Part shown: one piece after another, positions 43,616 to 51,921 of the stretch
How positions within the stretch are numbered: the first letter of the stretch is position 1
How the letters are laid out: the number at the start of each line of letters is the position of its first letter
Source of the DNA: Desnuesiella massiliensis
GTDB lineage: Bacteria; Bacillota; Clostridia; Clostridiales; Clostridiaceae
DNA length: 64,000 bases
Reading direction: 5' to 3'
Assembly (NCBI RefSeq): GCF_001403615.1
Contig: NZ_LN879457.1
Coordinates: 186,001-250,000 of the forward strand
Position numbers and translations under genes: made by a program
The notes under the pieces: model-generated
Database searches by the model: none
Seen by the model: only the letters and a program-made list of their open reading frames with translations
Told to the model about the DNA's origin: nothing

Positions 43616-44076
43616 ATGGATATTTTTAAAGCTGCAATAGACTTAATGAAAGAACAATTAGGGCATGATGTGATAGTGGCCCTTGCAACTTGTACAGAAA
43701 CTGGAGTAAATGTTAGGAATGTAGATGGATATTATAAAGATGGCTCTGTTTATGTGGTGACACATAATTGTTCACAGAAGATGAAAGATATTGAAAGAAA
43801 ATCAAATGTAGCAATTTGTAAAGATTTGATGTGTGCACAGAGCATAGGGGAAAACCTTGGTAATCCAAAAGAAGAATCAAACAGAGAATTGCGAGATGAG
43901 CTAAAAAAGTATTCGTTGCATTTTATGACCGTCATGTTGATGAAAATGACCTAGGAACTTGTATTTTAAAGATTGCCTTAACAAAGGCCATTGTATTTAG
44001 TGAAGATACAAAATATATTATTGATTATAAAAATGCAACAGCCACTGCAATACCCTTTGTAAATGATATTATTTAG
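43616..44076 (+). pseudogene. Pyridoxamine 5'-phosphate oxidase-like gene, frameshifted at an A6 run
   Basis: ATG 43616 follows TTAGGGAGG. The frame codes a PNPOx-like FMN-binding protein for ~98 residues (LATCTETGVNVRNVDGYYKD, GSVYVVTHNCSQKMKDIERK). At CTAAAAAAG (43911-43919) the coding sense moves to another frame, which continues DRHVDENDLGTCILKIALTK to TAG 44074-44076. One extra A in the A6 run restores a full ~153-residue protein. The unshifted product has 112 residues with a wrong tail. It may be a recent lesion or reversible by slippage. Confidence 0.75.
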
Positions 44077-44131
44077 CAACAAAATATGATATAACACTAA
44101 CATGCATATAGCAAGAGGAGGATTAGTAGCT

Positions 44132-44584
44132 ATGATTAGAAAGCTTAATTTGAAAGATATAGAAACGGTTAAACGGGTATTAGAAGTACAAATAGCTTCA
44201 TATAAAATTGAAGCTCAGATTATAAACTTCTATGAAATACCTCCTTTAAAGGATACAATAGATACTTTAAAAAATTGTGATGAAACTTTTTATGGATACT
44301 ATATAAATGATACTTTAGCAGGAATAATATCCTTTAAGATTATTGAAAATACTTTGGACATACATAGAGTTGCAGTACATCCACAATTTTTTAGGATGGG
44401 TATAGCAGGAAAATTATTTAATTATGTAGAAAATATTCAAAATAATATAAATAAGGTAGTGGTGCGCACTGGAAGAGACAATCTACCTGCTGTAAATTTA
44501 TATTTAAAAAATGGGTTTCAAAAGATAAAAGATATTGAAATCAGTAAAGATATTTATTTAACTCAGCTTGAGAAAATATTGTAA
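44132..44584 (+). CDS. GNAT-family N-acetyltransferase
   Basis: ATG 44132 follows AGAGGAGG; the upstream ATG 44102 lacks such a site. The 150-residue protein has LDIHRVAVHPQFFRMGIAGK (R-M-G-I-A-G) and VVVRTGRDNLPAVNLYLKNG. Acceptor unknown. Single-gene unit. Confidence 0.86.
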   Translation: MIRKLNLKDIETVKRVLEVQIASYKIEAQIINFYEIPPLKDTIDTLKNCDETFYGYYINDTLAGIISFKIIENTLDIHRVAVHPQFFRMGIAGKLFNYVENIQNNINKVVVRTGRDNLPAVNLYLKNGFQKIKDIEISKDIYLTQLEKIL

Positions 44585-44741
44585 TACAAAATTTCCAATT
44601 AAGTGTTATTCAATCTTCTTTCATAACAAACTAATAAAACAATATAAAATGACATAGGTAACGAGTCTACATATAAATGCATCAAAAGTCGAGAGAAGTA
44701 TTAATTATTAATGTAATATTTTAATAGAAAAGAGGGGGCTT

Positions 44742-45593
44742 ATGGACTGGATTCACCGCATGAATAGCTCAATGGATTATATTGAAGATAATTTAACTGG
44801 AGCAATTGACTACGAAAAGGCTGCACAGATTGCAGAGTGCTCTGTTTATAATTTTCAACGTATGTTTTCATTTATTTTGGACAAACCCTTATCAGAATAT
44901 ATACGAAGCAGGCGGCTTACATTAGCAGCTTTCGATTTGCAGAATAGCAACATGAAAATCATTGATATTGCGCTCAAATATGGCTATGATTCTCATGATT
45001 CCTTTACAAGGGCTTTTCAAAAGTTTCATGGTGTATTGCCATCCATTGCTCGAGATAAGGGAGTGAAGCTGAAATCTTGTCCAAGGATCTCTTTTCAAAT
45101 TTCTATTAAAGGAGAAAAGGAAATGAATTATCAAATCGAGGATTGGAGAGAGTTTTCTATTGTTGGCTTTAAGAAAAGAGTTAATACTTCAACGGCTTTT
45201 AAGGAAATACCTGAAATATGGGATACAATCAGTAAAAATGGTGATATGAAGCGTTTATTTGAAATGTGGATAGCTTCAGACAGCAGGCCTACAGGTTTGC
45301 TAGGCATATGCGTGGGAGGAAATTGGGGGAATTCAGAGCAATTTGATTATTATCTTGGCGTTACAACTGATGTTGAACCAGCAGCTGATATGGCTAAATT
45401 CCATTTTCCTAAAGCTACTTGGGTGATTTTTGATGCTAGCGGAGCACTGCCAGAGGCAGTTCAAGAAATCCACAAAAGATTTTATACAGAATGGCTGCCA
45501 AATTCAGGCTATGAACCTGCTGATCTGCCAACTATAGAGTGCTATATGCAGGATAACAGGCAGGAGGTCTGGGTGGCAATAGTAAAGAAATAG
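44742..45593 (+). CDS. AraC-family regulator with GyrI-like effector domain
   Basis: A 283-residue protein. Two helix-turn-helices fill residues ~8-105 (ECSVYNFQRMFSFILDKPLS; IIDIALKYGYDSHDSFTRAF), the AraC/XylS DNA-binding unit; the rest (MNYQIEDWREFSIVGFKKRV ... YYLGVTTD ... WVIFDASGALPEAVQEIHKR) is a GyrI-like effector-binding domain. This order is that of Rob/BltR-type drug-responsive activators. The MBL gene starts 10 bp later, so it is the likely partner and maybe target. GAGGGGG precedes the ATG. Confidence 0.88.
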   Translation: MDWIHRMNSSMDYIEDNLTGAIDYEKAAQIAECSVYNFQRMFSFILDKPLSEYIRSRRLTLAAFDLQNSNMKIIDIALKYGYDSHDSFTRAFQKFHGVLPSIARDKGVKLKSCPRISFQISIKGEKEMNYQIEDWREFSIVGFKKRVNTSTAFKEIPEIWDTISKNGDMKRLFEMWIASDSRPTGLLGICVGGNWGNSEQFDYYLGVTTDVEPAADMAKFHFPKATWVIFDASGALPEAVQEIHKRFYTEWLPNSGYEPADLPTIECYMQDNRQEVWVAIVKK

Positions 45594-45603
45594 GGGGATT
45601 TTA

Positions 45604-46311
45604 ATGAAGCTAATATCATCAGATGGAATATGTATTAGTCAAGTGATGTCAAGCAATAATCCACTGCTTTTGTCCTATGATAATAACTACATCTTGGTGG
45701 ATACGGGAAGAAAAGAAAAATGTGATGTGATCATTGAACGCCTTGCTAAGCTGTTAAAAGGGCAGCCTTTAAAGGCTTTAATTATAAATCATGCACATTA
45801 TGAACATGTGGAAAATGTAGCGGCAATAAAAGAAAAATTTAATCCTAAAATAATTGTGCATGAAAGGGAAGCTGAATATGTGGAAAAGGGTGAAAGTAGC
45901 CCATTACCTTCATGGAATTATGTAAAAGGCGAAAAAATAAACAATTGTCCATCAACAAAGTGGCACTTTACTCCTGCACAAGCAGATATCTTAGTTGATA
46001 AGCGCTTGGATTTAGCTGAATATGGCTTCAATGGCTATATATTATGGACTCCAGGCCATAGCCCAGGATCATTAAGTATTATTATAAATGATGAAATAGC
46101 CATTGTAGGAGATGCCTTAGGAGGCATGGAGAAAAAGCCTTACGCAAAGAAGATAAATATCGCTTCTGGAGAGACAAAAAATAGCTGGGAAGCTTTGATT
46201 GAATTAAACTGCAGACAATATATCACTACGCATAGCGGTATACTTGATCATGAAGAATTATTAAATAAGTATAACAATTACTGTGCGGAAGCAATGAAGC
46301 TTTTGGAATAA
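45604..46311 (+). CDS. MBL-fold metallo-hydrolase
   Basis: A 235-residue metallo-beta-lactamase-fold protein: IINHAHYEHVE gives H63-x-H65-x2-H68 with Glu in place of the usual Asp before the last His, then ILWTPGHSPGSLSI with the next His, VGDALGG (Asp) and ITTHSG (His). A two-metal site is plausible although the E for D change is unusual. Glyoxalase II-like or lactonase activity is possible. Its ribosome binding site TAGGGGG overlaps the AraC gene's stop, so the two form an operon. Confidence 0.83.
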   Translation: MKLISSDGICISQVMSSNNPLLLSYDNNYILVDTGRKEKCDVIIERLAKLLKGQPLKALIINHAHYEHVENVAAIKEKFNPKIIVHEREAEYVEKGESSPLPSWNYVKGEKINNCPSTKWHFTPAQADILVDKRLDLAEYGFNGYILWTPGHSPGSLSIIINDEIAIVGDALGGMEKKPYAKKINIASGETKNSWEALIELNCRQYITTHSGILDHEELLNKYNNYCAEAMKLLE

Positions 46312-46367
46312 GATTATGAATAGTTAAGACATATATAAGGAAGCAATTTCATCAATAAATATTGAAT

Positions 46368-46406
46368 ATGCACCATTATTAGAATATTCAGCTAATGATG
46401 GTGCAT
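46368..46406. terminator. Hairpin after the AraC-MBL operon
   Basis: ATGCACCATTATTAG pairs with CTAATGATGGTGCAT (15 bp with one G-T pair) around a 9-nt loop, 57 bp after the MBL stop. It is followed by AT-rich sequence without a clean T-run, so termination is probable but not certain. Confidence 0.6.
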
Positions 46407-46439
46407 GAATATATAAATTTTGAAAATAGGTGAGAGATA

Positions 46440-46868
46440 ATGGTTAATAAAATTATAAGACATAAGAGTAATATTGTGTGTTGCACTATAATATTAGCTT
46501 TATTATCATTAAGTATTTTATTCTATTCGGGAACCAAGGAGGGATATTTTAATATTTTTCTATTAGCAAGTATAATTGCTCCAATGATAATTATTTCAAT
46601 ACCTAAAAATACTTTGGCTGTAGATATAAGTTTTGGGGCTATTATGGTTTTACTTATCCTTCTATATGGAAAGGGTTTTTGGGTATACAGGGATGGGTTT
46701 ATGTCCTTTACAGATATTCAAAGGCTTCCTAAAGAAGTAGTGGGTTGGTTTAGCTTTGAAAATCCATTGAGATTAAATTTATTACTTTTCTGCAGTACAA
46801 CATCTATTCTATTATCCACTACGATAAGATTAATAGTTACTAAATTAAAGAGGGTTAAAGTATTATAA
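46440..46868 (+). CDS. Membrane protein of unknown function
   Basis: A 142-residue protein with four hydrophobic segments (about 12-30, 35-50, 58-75, 112-132) and a basic C terminus. No motif is recognised. ATAGGTGAG precedes the ATG. Single-gene unit. Confidence 0.7.
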   Translation: MVNKIIRHKSNIVCCTIILALLSLSILFYSGTKEGYFNIFLLASIIAPMIIISIPKNTLAVDISFGAIMVLLILLYGKGFWVYRDGFMSFTDIQRLPKEVVGWFSFENPLRLNLLLFCSTTSILLSTTIRLIVTKLKRVKVL

Positions 46869-46920
46869 ATCTATAAAAGTAGGTGAATCATTAATGAGAA
46901 TAAAAACAGGTAACTACTCG

Positions 46921-46989
46921 GTGCAGTTAATATAATCTGATAGCAGATTGTATCGAGGTAAAAATATATTTGTTATCAGTTAACTGCAC
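46921..46989. repeat. Inverted-repeat mini-element
   Basis: GTGCAGTTAA at the left and TTAACTGCAC at the right are perfect inverted ends of a ~69-bp segment, with TGATA/TATCA continuing inward with slight offset. No coding sequence inside. It could be a miniature insertion element or hairpin; it lies between two genes. Only one copy was seen in the window. Confidence 0.5.
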
Positions 46990-47029
46990 TGCTTTTCTTC
47001 AAATAATAAATATGAAAAGGAGAACAGTT

Positions 47030-47787
47030 ATGAATTATGATGAATTAAAGGATATATGGAAAAAAGATGAGGAGAAAAGCTTTCAAGGCTGGGATTTTTC
47101 TTATTTAAATGATAGATGGGAAGAGGAAAAATTACCTTGGGATTACAAGTCATATTAAAGAATTATTTAAGAGCCGATTATGAATTACTTGATATGGGTA
47201 CAGGGGGCGGAGAATTCTTATTATCTTTAAACTATCCTTATTCTAAAACTGCTGTTACGGAAGCCTGGGAACCCAATGTTAAGCTGTGCATGGAGAGGTT
47301 GACACCATTAGGTATTTCTGTTAATCAAGTTTATGAGGATAGCAAATTACCTTTTAAAGATAACTCTTTTGATATGGTAATTAATAGACATGAATCCTAT
47401 GACTTAAAGGAAGTAAAAAGAATTCTAAAGCCTAACGGTATTTTTATAACCTAGCAGGTAGGTGGAAGAAATAATGAAATTCTTTCTAAGAGGTTAATCA
47501 AAAATTTTATACCACAATATGATTATTTAAATCTAGCATACACATTAGAGGAGCTGAGAAAAGATTCCTTTGAGATATTATATAAAGATGAATATTTTCC
47601 ATACTTACATTTCTACGATGTGGGGTCCATAGTGTACTATGCCAAAATCATTCAATGGGAATTTCCAGGGTTCTCTGTGGAAACATGCTTTGATGAATTA
47701 TGCAAACTTCAAAAGGAATTAATAAATAAACCTTATATTGAAAGCTATGAGCATAGGCTTATTGTTGTAGCAAGAAATATTAAATAA
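47030..47787 (+). pseudogene. SAM-dependent methyltransferase gene with frameshift and nonsense mutation
   Basis: ATG 47030 after AAAAGGAG starts MNYDELKDIWKKDEEKSFQG; near 47145 the frame shifts, continuing in another frame with YELLDMGTGGGEFLLSLN (SAM-binding loop) and FDMVINRHESYDLKEVKRIL. TAG at 47452-47454 sits where a sense codon (probably CAG) is expected; the same frame goes on with VGGRNNEILSKRLIKNFIPQ to TAA 47787. About 250 residues when repaired. Two lesions make it inactive. Confidence 0.78.
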
Positions 47788-47795
47788 GGAGAAGG

Positions 47796-47897
47796 GAGGG
47801 ACGGTTAACAACTAATTGATATTATAGCTATTGGATAGAGGGTAATAAAGGCAGACAAGCTTCTAAATAAAAGCTTAATAATTGTTAACCGTCCCTC
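47796..47897. repeat. GGGACGGTTAACAAC inverted-repeat element (copy 1)
   Basis: A 102-bp segment bounded by GAGGGACGGTTAACAACTA and the inverted TTGTTAACCGTCCCTC. The interior is AT-rich and has no gene. Copies with the same ends are at 48411, 55617, 56822 and 58088. This resembles REP or MITE elements moved by a transposase supplied elsewhere. Confidence 0.88.
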
Positions 47898-47915
47898 AGA
47901 AAAGGAGAAATATAT

Positions 47916-48422
47916 ATGTACGAAATTCGTTATGCCGACATTAATGATGCAAGAATCTTAGGAGAAATTCACTCTCATTCATGGAAAGTAACATATAAAG
48001 GCATAGTTCCTGATGAGATATTAAATAACATAACTGCTGAGAAAAGAGAGAAATATTTTGAGAAAGCATTATCTCAAGGATGGGAAGAGGATGCTCTAAT
48101 ATTCAAAGAAGACAAAGCTGTTGGACTAATATGCATCGGAAGATGCAGAGATGAAGATAAAGATGATTCCTATGGTGAGATATGGGGAATATACTTATTA
48201 CCAGAGTATTGGAATGGAGGAATAGGTTATGAATTAATAAATTGGGGGTTGACTGAATTAAGAAAAAGAAGTTATAAAAAAGTTACCTTATGGGTTCTTG
48301 AAGAAAACATTAAAGCAAGAAAGTTTTATGAAAAAGTTGGCTTCAAACACGATGGCGCAGTAAAAGAGGTAAATATAGGAAAAGCCTTAAAGGAATGTAG
48401 ATATATAATGGGGGACGGTTAA
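47916..48422 (+). CDS. GNAT-family N-acetyltransferase with element-derived stop
   Basis: A 168-residue GNAT protein: EIRYADINDARILGEIHSHS, EIWGIYLLPEYWNGGIGYEL (N-G-G-I-G), KVTLWVLEENIKARKFYEKV. The C terminus reads ECRYIM then GDG and TAA; GGG GAC GGT TAA is the first part of the inverted-repeat element at 48411-48510, which thus provides the last codons and the stop. A complete copy of the element also lies upstream (47796-47897), so the gene is bracketed by two copies. Confidence 0.86.
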   Translation: MYEIRYADINDARILGEIHSHSWKVTYKGIVPDEILNNITAEKREKYFEKALSQGWEEDALIFKEDKAVGLICIGRCRDEDKDDSYGEIWGIYLLPEYWNGGIGYELINWGLTELRKRSYKKVTLWVLEENIKARKFYEKVGFKHDGAVKEVNIGKALKECRYIMGDG

Positions 48423-48510
48423 CAACTAATTGATCTTATAGCTACTGAATGGAGTTTAATAAAAGTAGGCAAGTCTTTAGATAAATGATTAATAGTTGTT
48501 AACCGTCCCC
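48411..48510. repeat. GGGGACGGTTAACAAC element (copy 2), overlapping a gene end
   Basis: A 100-bp element with ends GGGGACGGTTAACAACTA and TAGTTGTTAACCGTCCCC. Its interior is similar to copy 1 (AATTGATCTTATAGCTACTG versus AATTGATATTATAGCTATTG), so the two are close relatives. It begins inside the GNAT gene at 47916 and gives its stop. Confidence 0.9.
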
Positions 48511-48530
48511 GACTTATAGGAGGACTTAAA

Positions 48531-49049
48531 GTGCATAAAAAATTAATAATAATCAACGGAACCATGGGTGTAGGAAAGAGTGCCACCTGCAGAGAGCTGA
48601 ATAAAAGTCTTGATAATTCTGTATGGCTTGATGGTGATTGGTGCTGGATGATGAATCCCTTTTTAGTGAACGATGAAAATAAAACCATGGTTATAAATAA
48701 TATAACTTACTTACTAAGGAGCTTTATCAATAATTCATCTATACAATATATCATATTCAATTGGGTTATACATACTGAGGATATTTTTGATACTGTATTA
48801 GAACCTTTAAAGGATTTGGAATTTGATGTTATAAAGATAACCCTCACTTGCTCAGAAGAAGCTCTTAAAAATCGAATAGGAAAAGATATACAGACTAATT
48901 TGAGAGATGAATCTTCCATAGATAGAAGCCTTAAACGCTTAGAATTATATAGTAATATGTCTACAATAAAGCTTGATACCTCTAAGCTTTCTATAGCAGA
49001 AGTTGTAGAAAGCATAATAAAAATTGTTAAGGAAACTGAACAAAAATAA
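48531..49049 (+). CDS. P-loop kinase-like ATPase
   Basis: GTG start 48531, after TAGGAGG. The 172-residue protein has a canonical Walker A GTMGVGKS (10-17), then LNKSLDNSVWLDGDWCWMMN with the acidic DGD likely to bind metal or substrate, and an arginine-rich region near RIGKDIQTNLRDESSIDRSL. It is like small AAA_18/AAA_33-type kinases. Substrate unknown. Confidence 0.78.
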   Translation: MHKKLIIINGTMGVGKSATCRELNKSLDNSVWLDGDWCWMMNPFLVNDENKTMVINNITYLLRSFINNSSIQYIIFNWVIHTEDIFDTVLEPLKDLEFDVIKITLTCSEEALKNRIGKDIQTNLRDESSIDRSLKRLELYSNMSTIKLDTSKLSIAEVVESIIKIVKETEQK

Positions 49050-49107
49050 AGCCATATTGAATATTTAATTAAATCAACTTTAGTTCAATACTAAAGAAGG
49101 AGTTTTT

Positions 49108-49833
49108 ATGAAGAGTTTAATTGCTAATATTAAGAGTGACAGAAGTTTATTAATAGGAATTATATATGTGATTTTTATCTGCAGCCTGGGAGGCTCAGTA
49201 AATTATTATAATGAGGAATTGGCTGACCTAGGTTGGATAAGTACTCTATTACCTTATGTGATATGGACGATATTATACCTACCCTTAGTATACTTTGTAG
49301 TAAAAGAAAGATGGAATATTAAAGATTTCGGCTTTAAATTAAATATTGAATCTATAATATTAAGTATTATCATAATATTATTTTTTGCTTTTTTTAAAAC
49401 AGAAACTATAAAAAACAACCTGTCTTTCACAAAAATTATATCTGAAGCTTTTGCTAGAACTGGAGAAGAGGTATTCTTCAGAGGCTTTGTATATCTACTC
49501 ATTATTAAGCTTTTTTCTGGTAAAAAGCACATAAGCGTATGGGCGATTATTCTATCATCTATAATATTTGCAGTTATTCATACTCAGCCAGGGAGAGAAT
49601 TTGCAGGACTTAGCCTATTTATTGCAGTAGTGGGCCTTTTAGCTATCCCCCGATGGTTAACCAATTCCATATTGCCCTGTGTCGTCATTCATTTGCTTAT
49701 GAACTCATCACTGATAACAGCGATTATAGGGATAATGATTTTTTTAATAATAATATTTATAGGATTGATAAGAGGAGAAAATGTTATTGAATTAACTAGT
49801 ATCAGCAAGAAAGTTAATGAATGTGGCAAGTAG
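49108..49833 (+). CDS. CPBP-family intramembrane metalloprotease
   Basis: A 241-residue membrane protein with ~7 spans and the CPBP motifs FARTGEEVFFRGFVYL (E120-E121-x3-R125), FAVIHTQPGREF and VVIHLLMNS (H...N). See also the gene at 35482; the two are not close copies. AGAAGGAG precedes the ATG. Substrate and role unknown. Confidence 0.86.
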   Translation: MKSLIANIKSDRSLLIGIIYVIFICSLGGSVNYYNEELADLGWISTLLPYVIWTILYLPLVYFVVKERWNIKDFGFKLNIESIILSIIIILFFAFFKTETIKNNLSFTKIISEAFARTGEEVFFRGFVYLLIIKLFSGKKHISVWAIILSSIIFAVIHTQPGREFAGLSLFIAVVGLLAIPRWLTNSILPCVVIHLLMNSSLITAIIGIMIFLIIIFIGLIRGENVIELTSISKKVNECGK

Positions 49834-49871
49834 ATCACGAAAATAAAATCCTTACTAAAGAAGGGAGCAAG

Positions 49872-50438
49872 ATGAGTATGACAAAAGTATATTTTGTGCG
49901 CCATGCTAAGCCAAATTTTCAGATACAAGAGGACTTAGTACGTCCGCTTACGGAAGAAGGAATTAGAGATAGCAGGAAGGTAACAGAATATTTAATAGAT
50001 AAAAATATAACTAAAATTTTTTCTAGTCCTTATAAAAGATCTATGGATACAGTAAAAGATTTCGCACAAAGCTTAAATTTAAATATTGAAATTATAGAAG
50101 ATTTTAGAGAGCGAAAGATTGATAATGTATGGATAGAGGATTTCGAAGAGTTTTGCCAAAAGCAATGGAAGGATTTTGATTACAAATTATCTGAAGGAGA
50201 GAGCTTAAGAGAAGTTCAGAGTAGAAATATTAAGGCATTACAAAGTATATTAAAAGACCATGAAAATCAAAATATTGTTATAGGTACTCATGGCACTGCT
50301 TTAAGTACAATATTAAATCATTATAATGATAAATTCGGATATAGTGAGTTTCAAAGGATAAAAAATTTTATGCCCTTTATTGTTTGCGTTGATTTTCTTG
50401 GACAAGAAGTTATTAAAGTAGAAGAATTTAATTTGTAA
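49872..50438 (+). CDS. Histidine phosphatase (phosphoglycerate-mutase-like)
   Basis: ATG 49872 with AAGGGAG 9 nt upstream is preferred to ATG 49821, which overlaps the previous gene. The 188-residue protein has VYFVRHAKP (R10-H11, the phospho-accepting His; Ala in place of Gly), SSPYKRSMDT, a glutamate in EDFRERKID and GTHGTALS (second His). Substrate unknown. A fragment of another member is at 33921. Confidence 0.86.
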   Translation: MSMTKVYFVRHAKPNFQIQEDLVRPLTEEGIRDSRKVTEYLIDKNITKIFSSPYKRSMDTVKDFAQSLNLNIEIIEDFRERKIDNVWIEDFEEFCQKQWKDFDYKLSEGESLREVQSRNIKALQSILKDHENQNIVIGTHGTALSTILNHYNDKFGYSEFQRIKNFMPFIVCVDFLGQEVIKVEEFNL

Positions 50439-50525
50439 TTTTTGATATCGAAATCCAAGATTAAAATAATTGATAAATTTCCTATTTGGAACAAATTAAA
50501 TAATATGAAAGTAGGAGAGGTATAT

Positions 50526-51071
50526 ATGAGTTATATTTTAAAAGAGTTAACATTAAAAAATGGAGACCATTTAATATTAAGAAGACCCACTGTAGAAGAT
50601 GCTGAAGATATGGTTGAGTATCTTAATATAGTTGGAGGAGAAAGCGATAATTTGCTATTTGGAAAAGATGAATTTCATCTTACTGCAGAGCAAGAAAGAG
50701 AATATATTAAAAATGTAAATAGCAATCCTAATGTACTTATGATTTTAGCAACTATAAATGATGATATCGTAAGCATAGCTCAAATTTCTAGCCCTAATAG
50801 AAAGAGGATAGCTCATAATAGTGAAATTGCTATTTCTGTTAAAAAGGAGCATTGGAAAAAAGGCGTAGGAAGTGCTGTAATGGAGGCGTTAATCCATCAT
50901 GCCAAGAAACAGGGCACGATAAAAAATATAAGCCTTGGGGTGAAGGCAAGTAATATAAAGGCTGTGAAAATGTATGAGAAGTTTGGATTCACAAAGGTTG
51001 GAGTTCATAAGAATTATTTCAATATAAACGGGGATTTTGATGATGAAATAATAATGGATTTATATATTTAA
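50526..51071 (+). CDS. GNAT-family N-acetyltransferase
   Basis: ATG 50526 follows GTAGGAGAGG; an in-frame start at 50442 has none. The 181-residue protein has NSEIAISVKKEHWKKGVGSA (K-K-G-V-G) and SLGVKASNIKAVKMYEKFGF, and the early segment DHLILRRPTVEDAEDMVEY of RimJ/RimL-like enzymes. Acceptor unknown. Confidence 0.86.
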   Translation: MSYILKELTLKNGDHLILRRPTVEDAEDMVEYLNIVGGESDNLLFGKDEFHLTAEQEREYIKNVNSNPNVLMILATINDDIVSIAQISSPNRKRIAHNSEIAISVKKEHWKKGVGSAVMEALIHHAKKQGTIKNISLGVKASNIKAVKMYEKFGFTKVGVHKNYFNINGDFDDEIIMDLYI

Positions 51072-51103
51072 TAGTTCTTTAAATTATTTAGAGGAGAAGC
51101 TAA

Positions 51104-51862
51104 ATGGATAAGTCTATAAAAAATATATTAGATAGTATTGCGGCTAGCTACCGAAATATTTTAAAAGACAATCTTGTGGGGATTTATGTACATGGGTCCT
51201 TGGCAATGAATTGCTTTAATCCTAACATCAGTGACATAGACCTTTTAGTTGTAATAAAAGAAAACTTAGATTTTAATGAGAAAAGGCAGTTAATAGATGC
51301 TCTACTGAAATTGGACAAGCAAGGGCCTAGAAAAGGCTTTGAAATGAGTATTTTACTGGAAGAGCATGCTAAGAATTTTAAATATCCCACACCTTTTGTT
51401 TTACATTTTTCTAAGGAGCATAAAGAAAAGTATGAGCGAGATTATAGCTATATGTGTGAAAATGGAGAAGACCATGACTTGGCAGCGCATATTACCATAA
51501 CTACAGCGCGAGGTATTTGCATATTTGGAAGACCTATAAAGGATGTATTTCAAGCTGTTCCTAAAAAATACTATTTAAAATCTATTATGTGCGACATTGA
51601 AAATGCAAGAGAAGATATACTTAATTCTCCCGTATATACCATTCTTAACCTCTGTAGAGTTTTATATTACCTCAGGGAAGGCATGATATGTTCTAAAAAG
51701 GAGGGAGGAGAATGGGCGTACTCTAGTATTCCTATAAAATATACTGAAATTATAGAACAAGCTTTACTGTGTTACAAAAACACTAAAATATTTAATTACG
51801 ATACTGAGGCATTAATTGATTTTGCAGATTTTATGATGAAGGAGATTAAGCGTTCAATTTAA
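51104..51862 (+). CDS. Aminoglycoside adenylyltransferase-like nucleotidyltransferase
   Basis: A 252-residue protein with YVHGSLAMNCFNPNISDIDL: G31-S32 and D44/D46 are the nucleotidyltransferase GS...DxD site. The C-terminal helical part (LNLCRVLYYLREGMICSKKE, GEWAY) matches the AadA/ANT(9)/DUF4111 arrangement, where it binds the acceptor. This suggests transfer of AMP to an antibiotic or similar compound, though resistance is not shown. A 3' scrap of a similar gene is at 52618. AGAGGAG precedes the ATG. Confidence 0.8.
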   Translation: MDKSIKNILDSIAASYRNILKDNLVGIYVHGSLAMNCFNPNISDIDLLVVIKENLDFNEKRQLIDALLKLDKQGPRKGFEMSILLEEHAKNFKYPTPFVLHFSKEHKEKYERDYSYMCENGEDHDLAAHITITTARGICIFGRPIKDVFQAVPKKYYLKSIMCDIENAREDILNSPVYTILNLCRVLYYLREGMICSKKEGGEWAYSSIPIKYTEIIEQALLCYKNTKIFNYDTEALIDFADFMMKEIKRSI

Positions 51863-51921
51863 TATTGAAAGCTCGTAGGTAAAATAAAAACACACTTTAT
51901 ATATAGGTTAGGAGATAAAAT

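Noticed and set aside
51104..51862. Naming the adenylyltransferase-like gene aadA or ant(9)
   Set aside because: Only the fold-level motifs are visible; identity to characterised resistance enzymes cannot be judged without a search.
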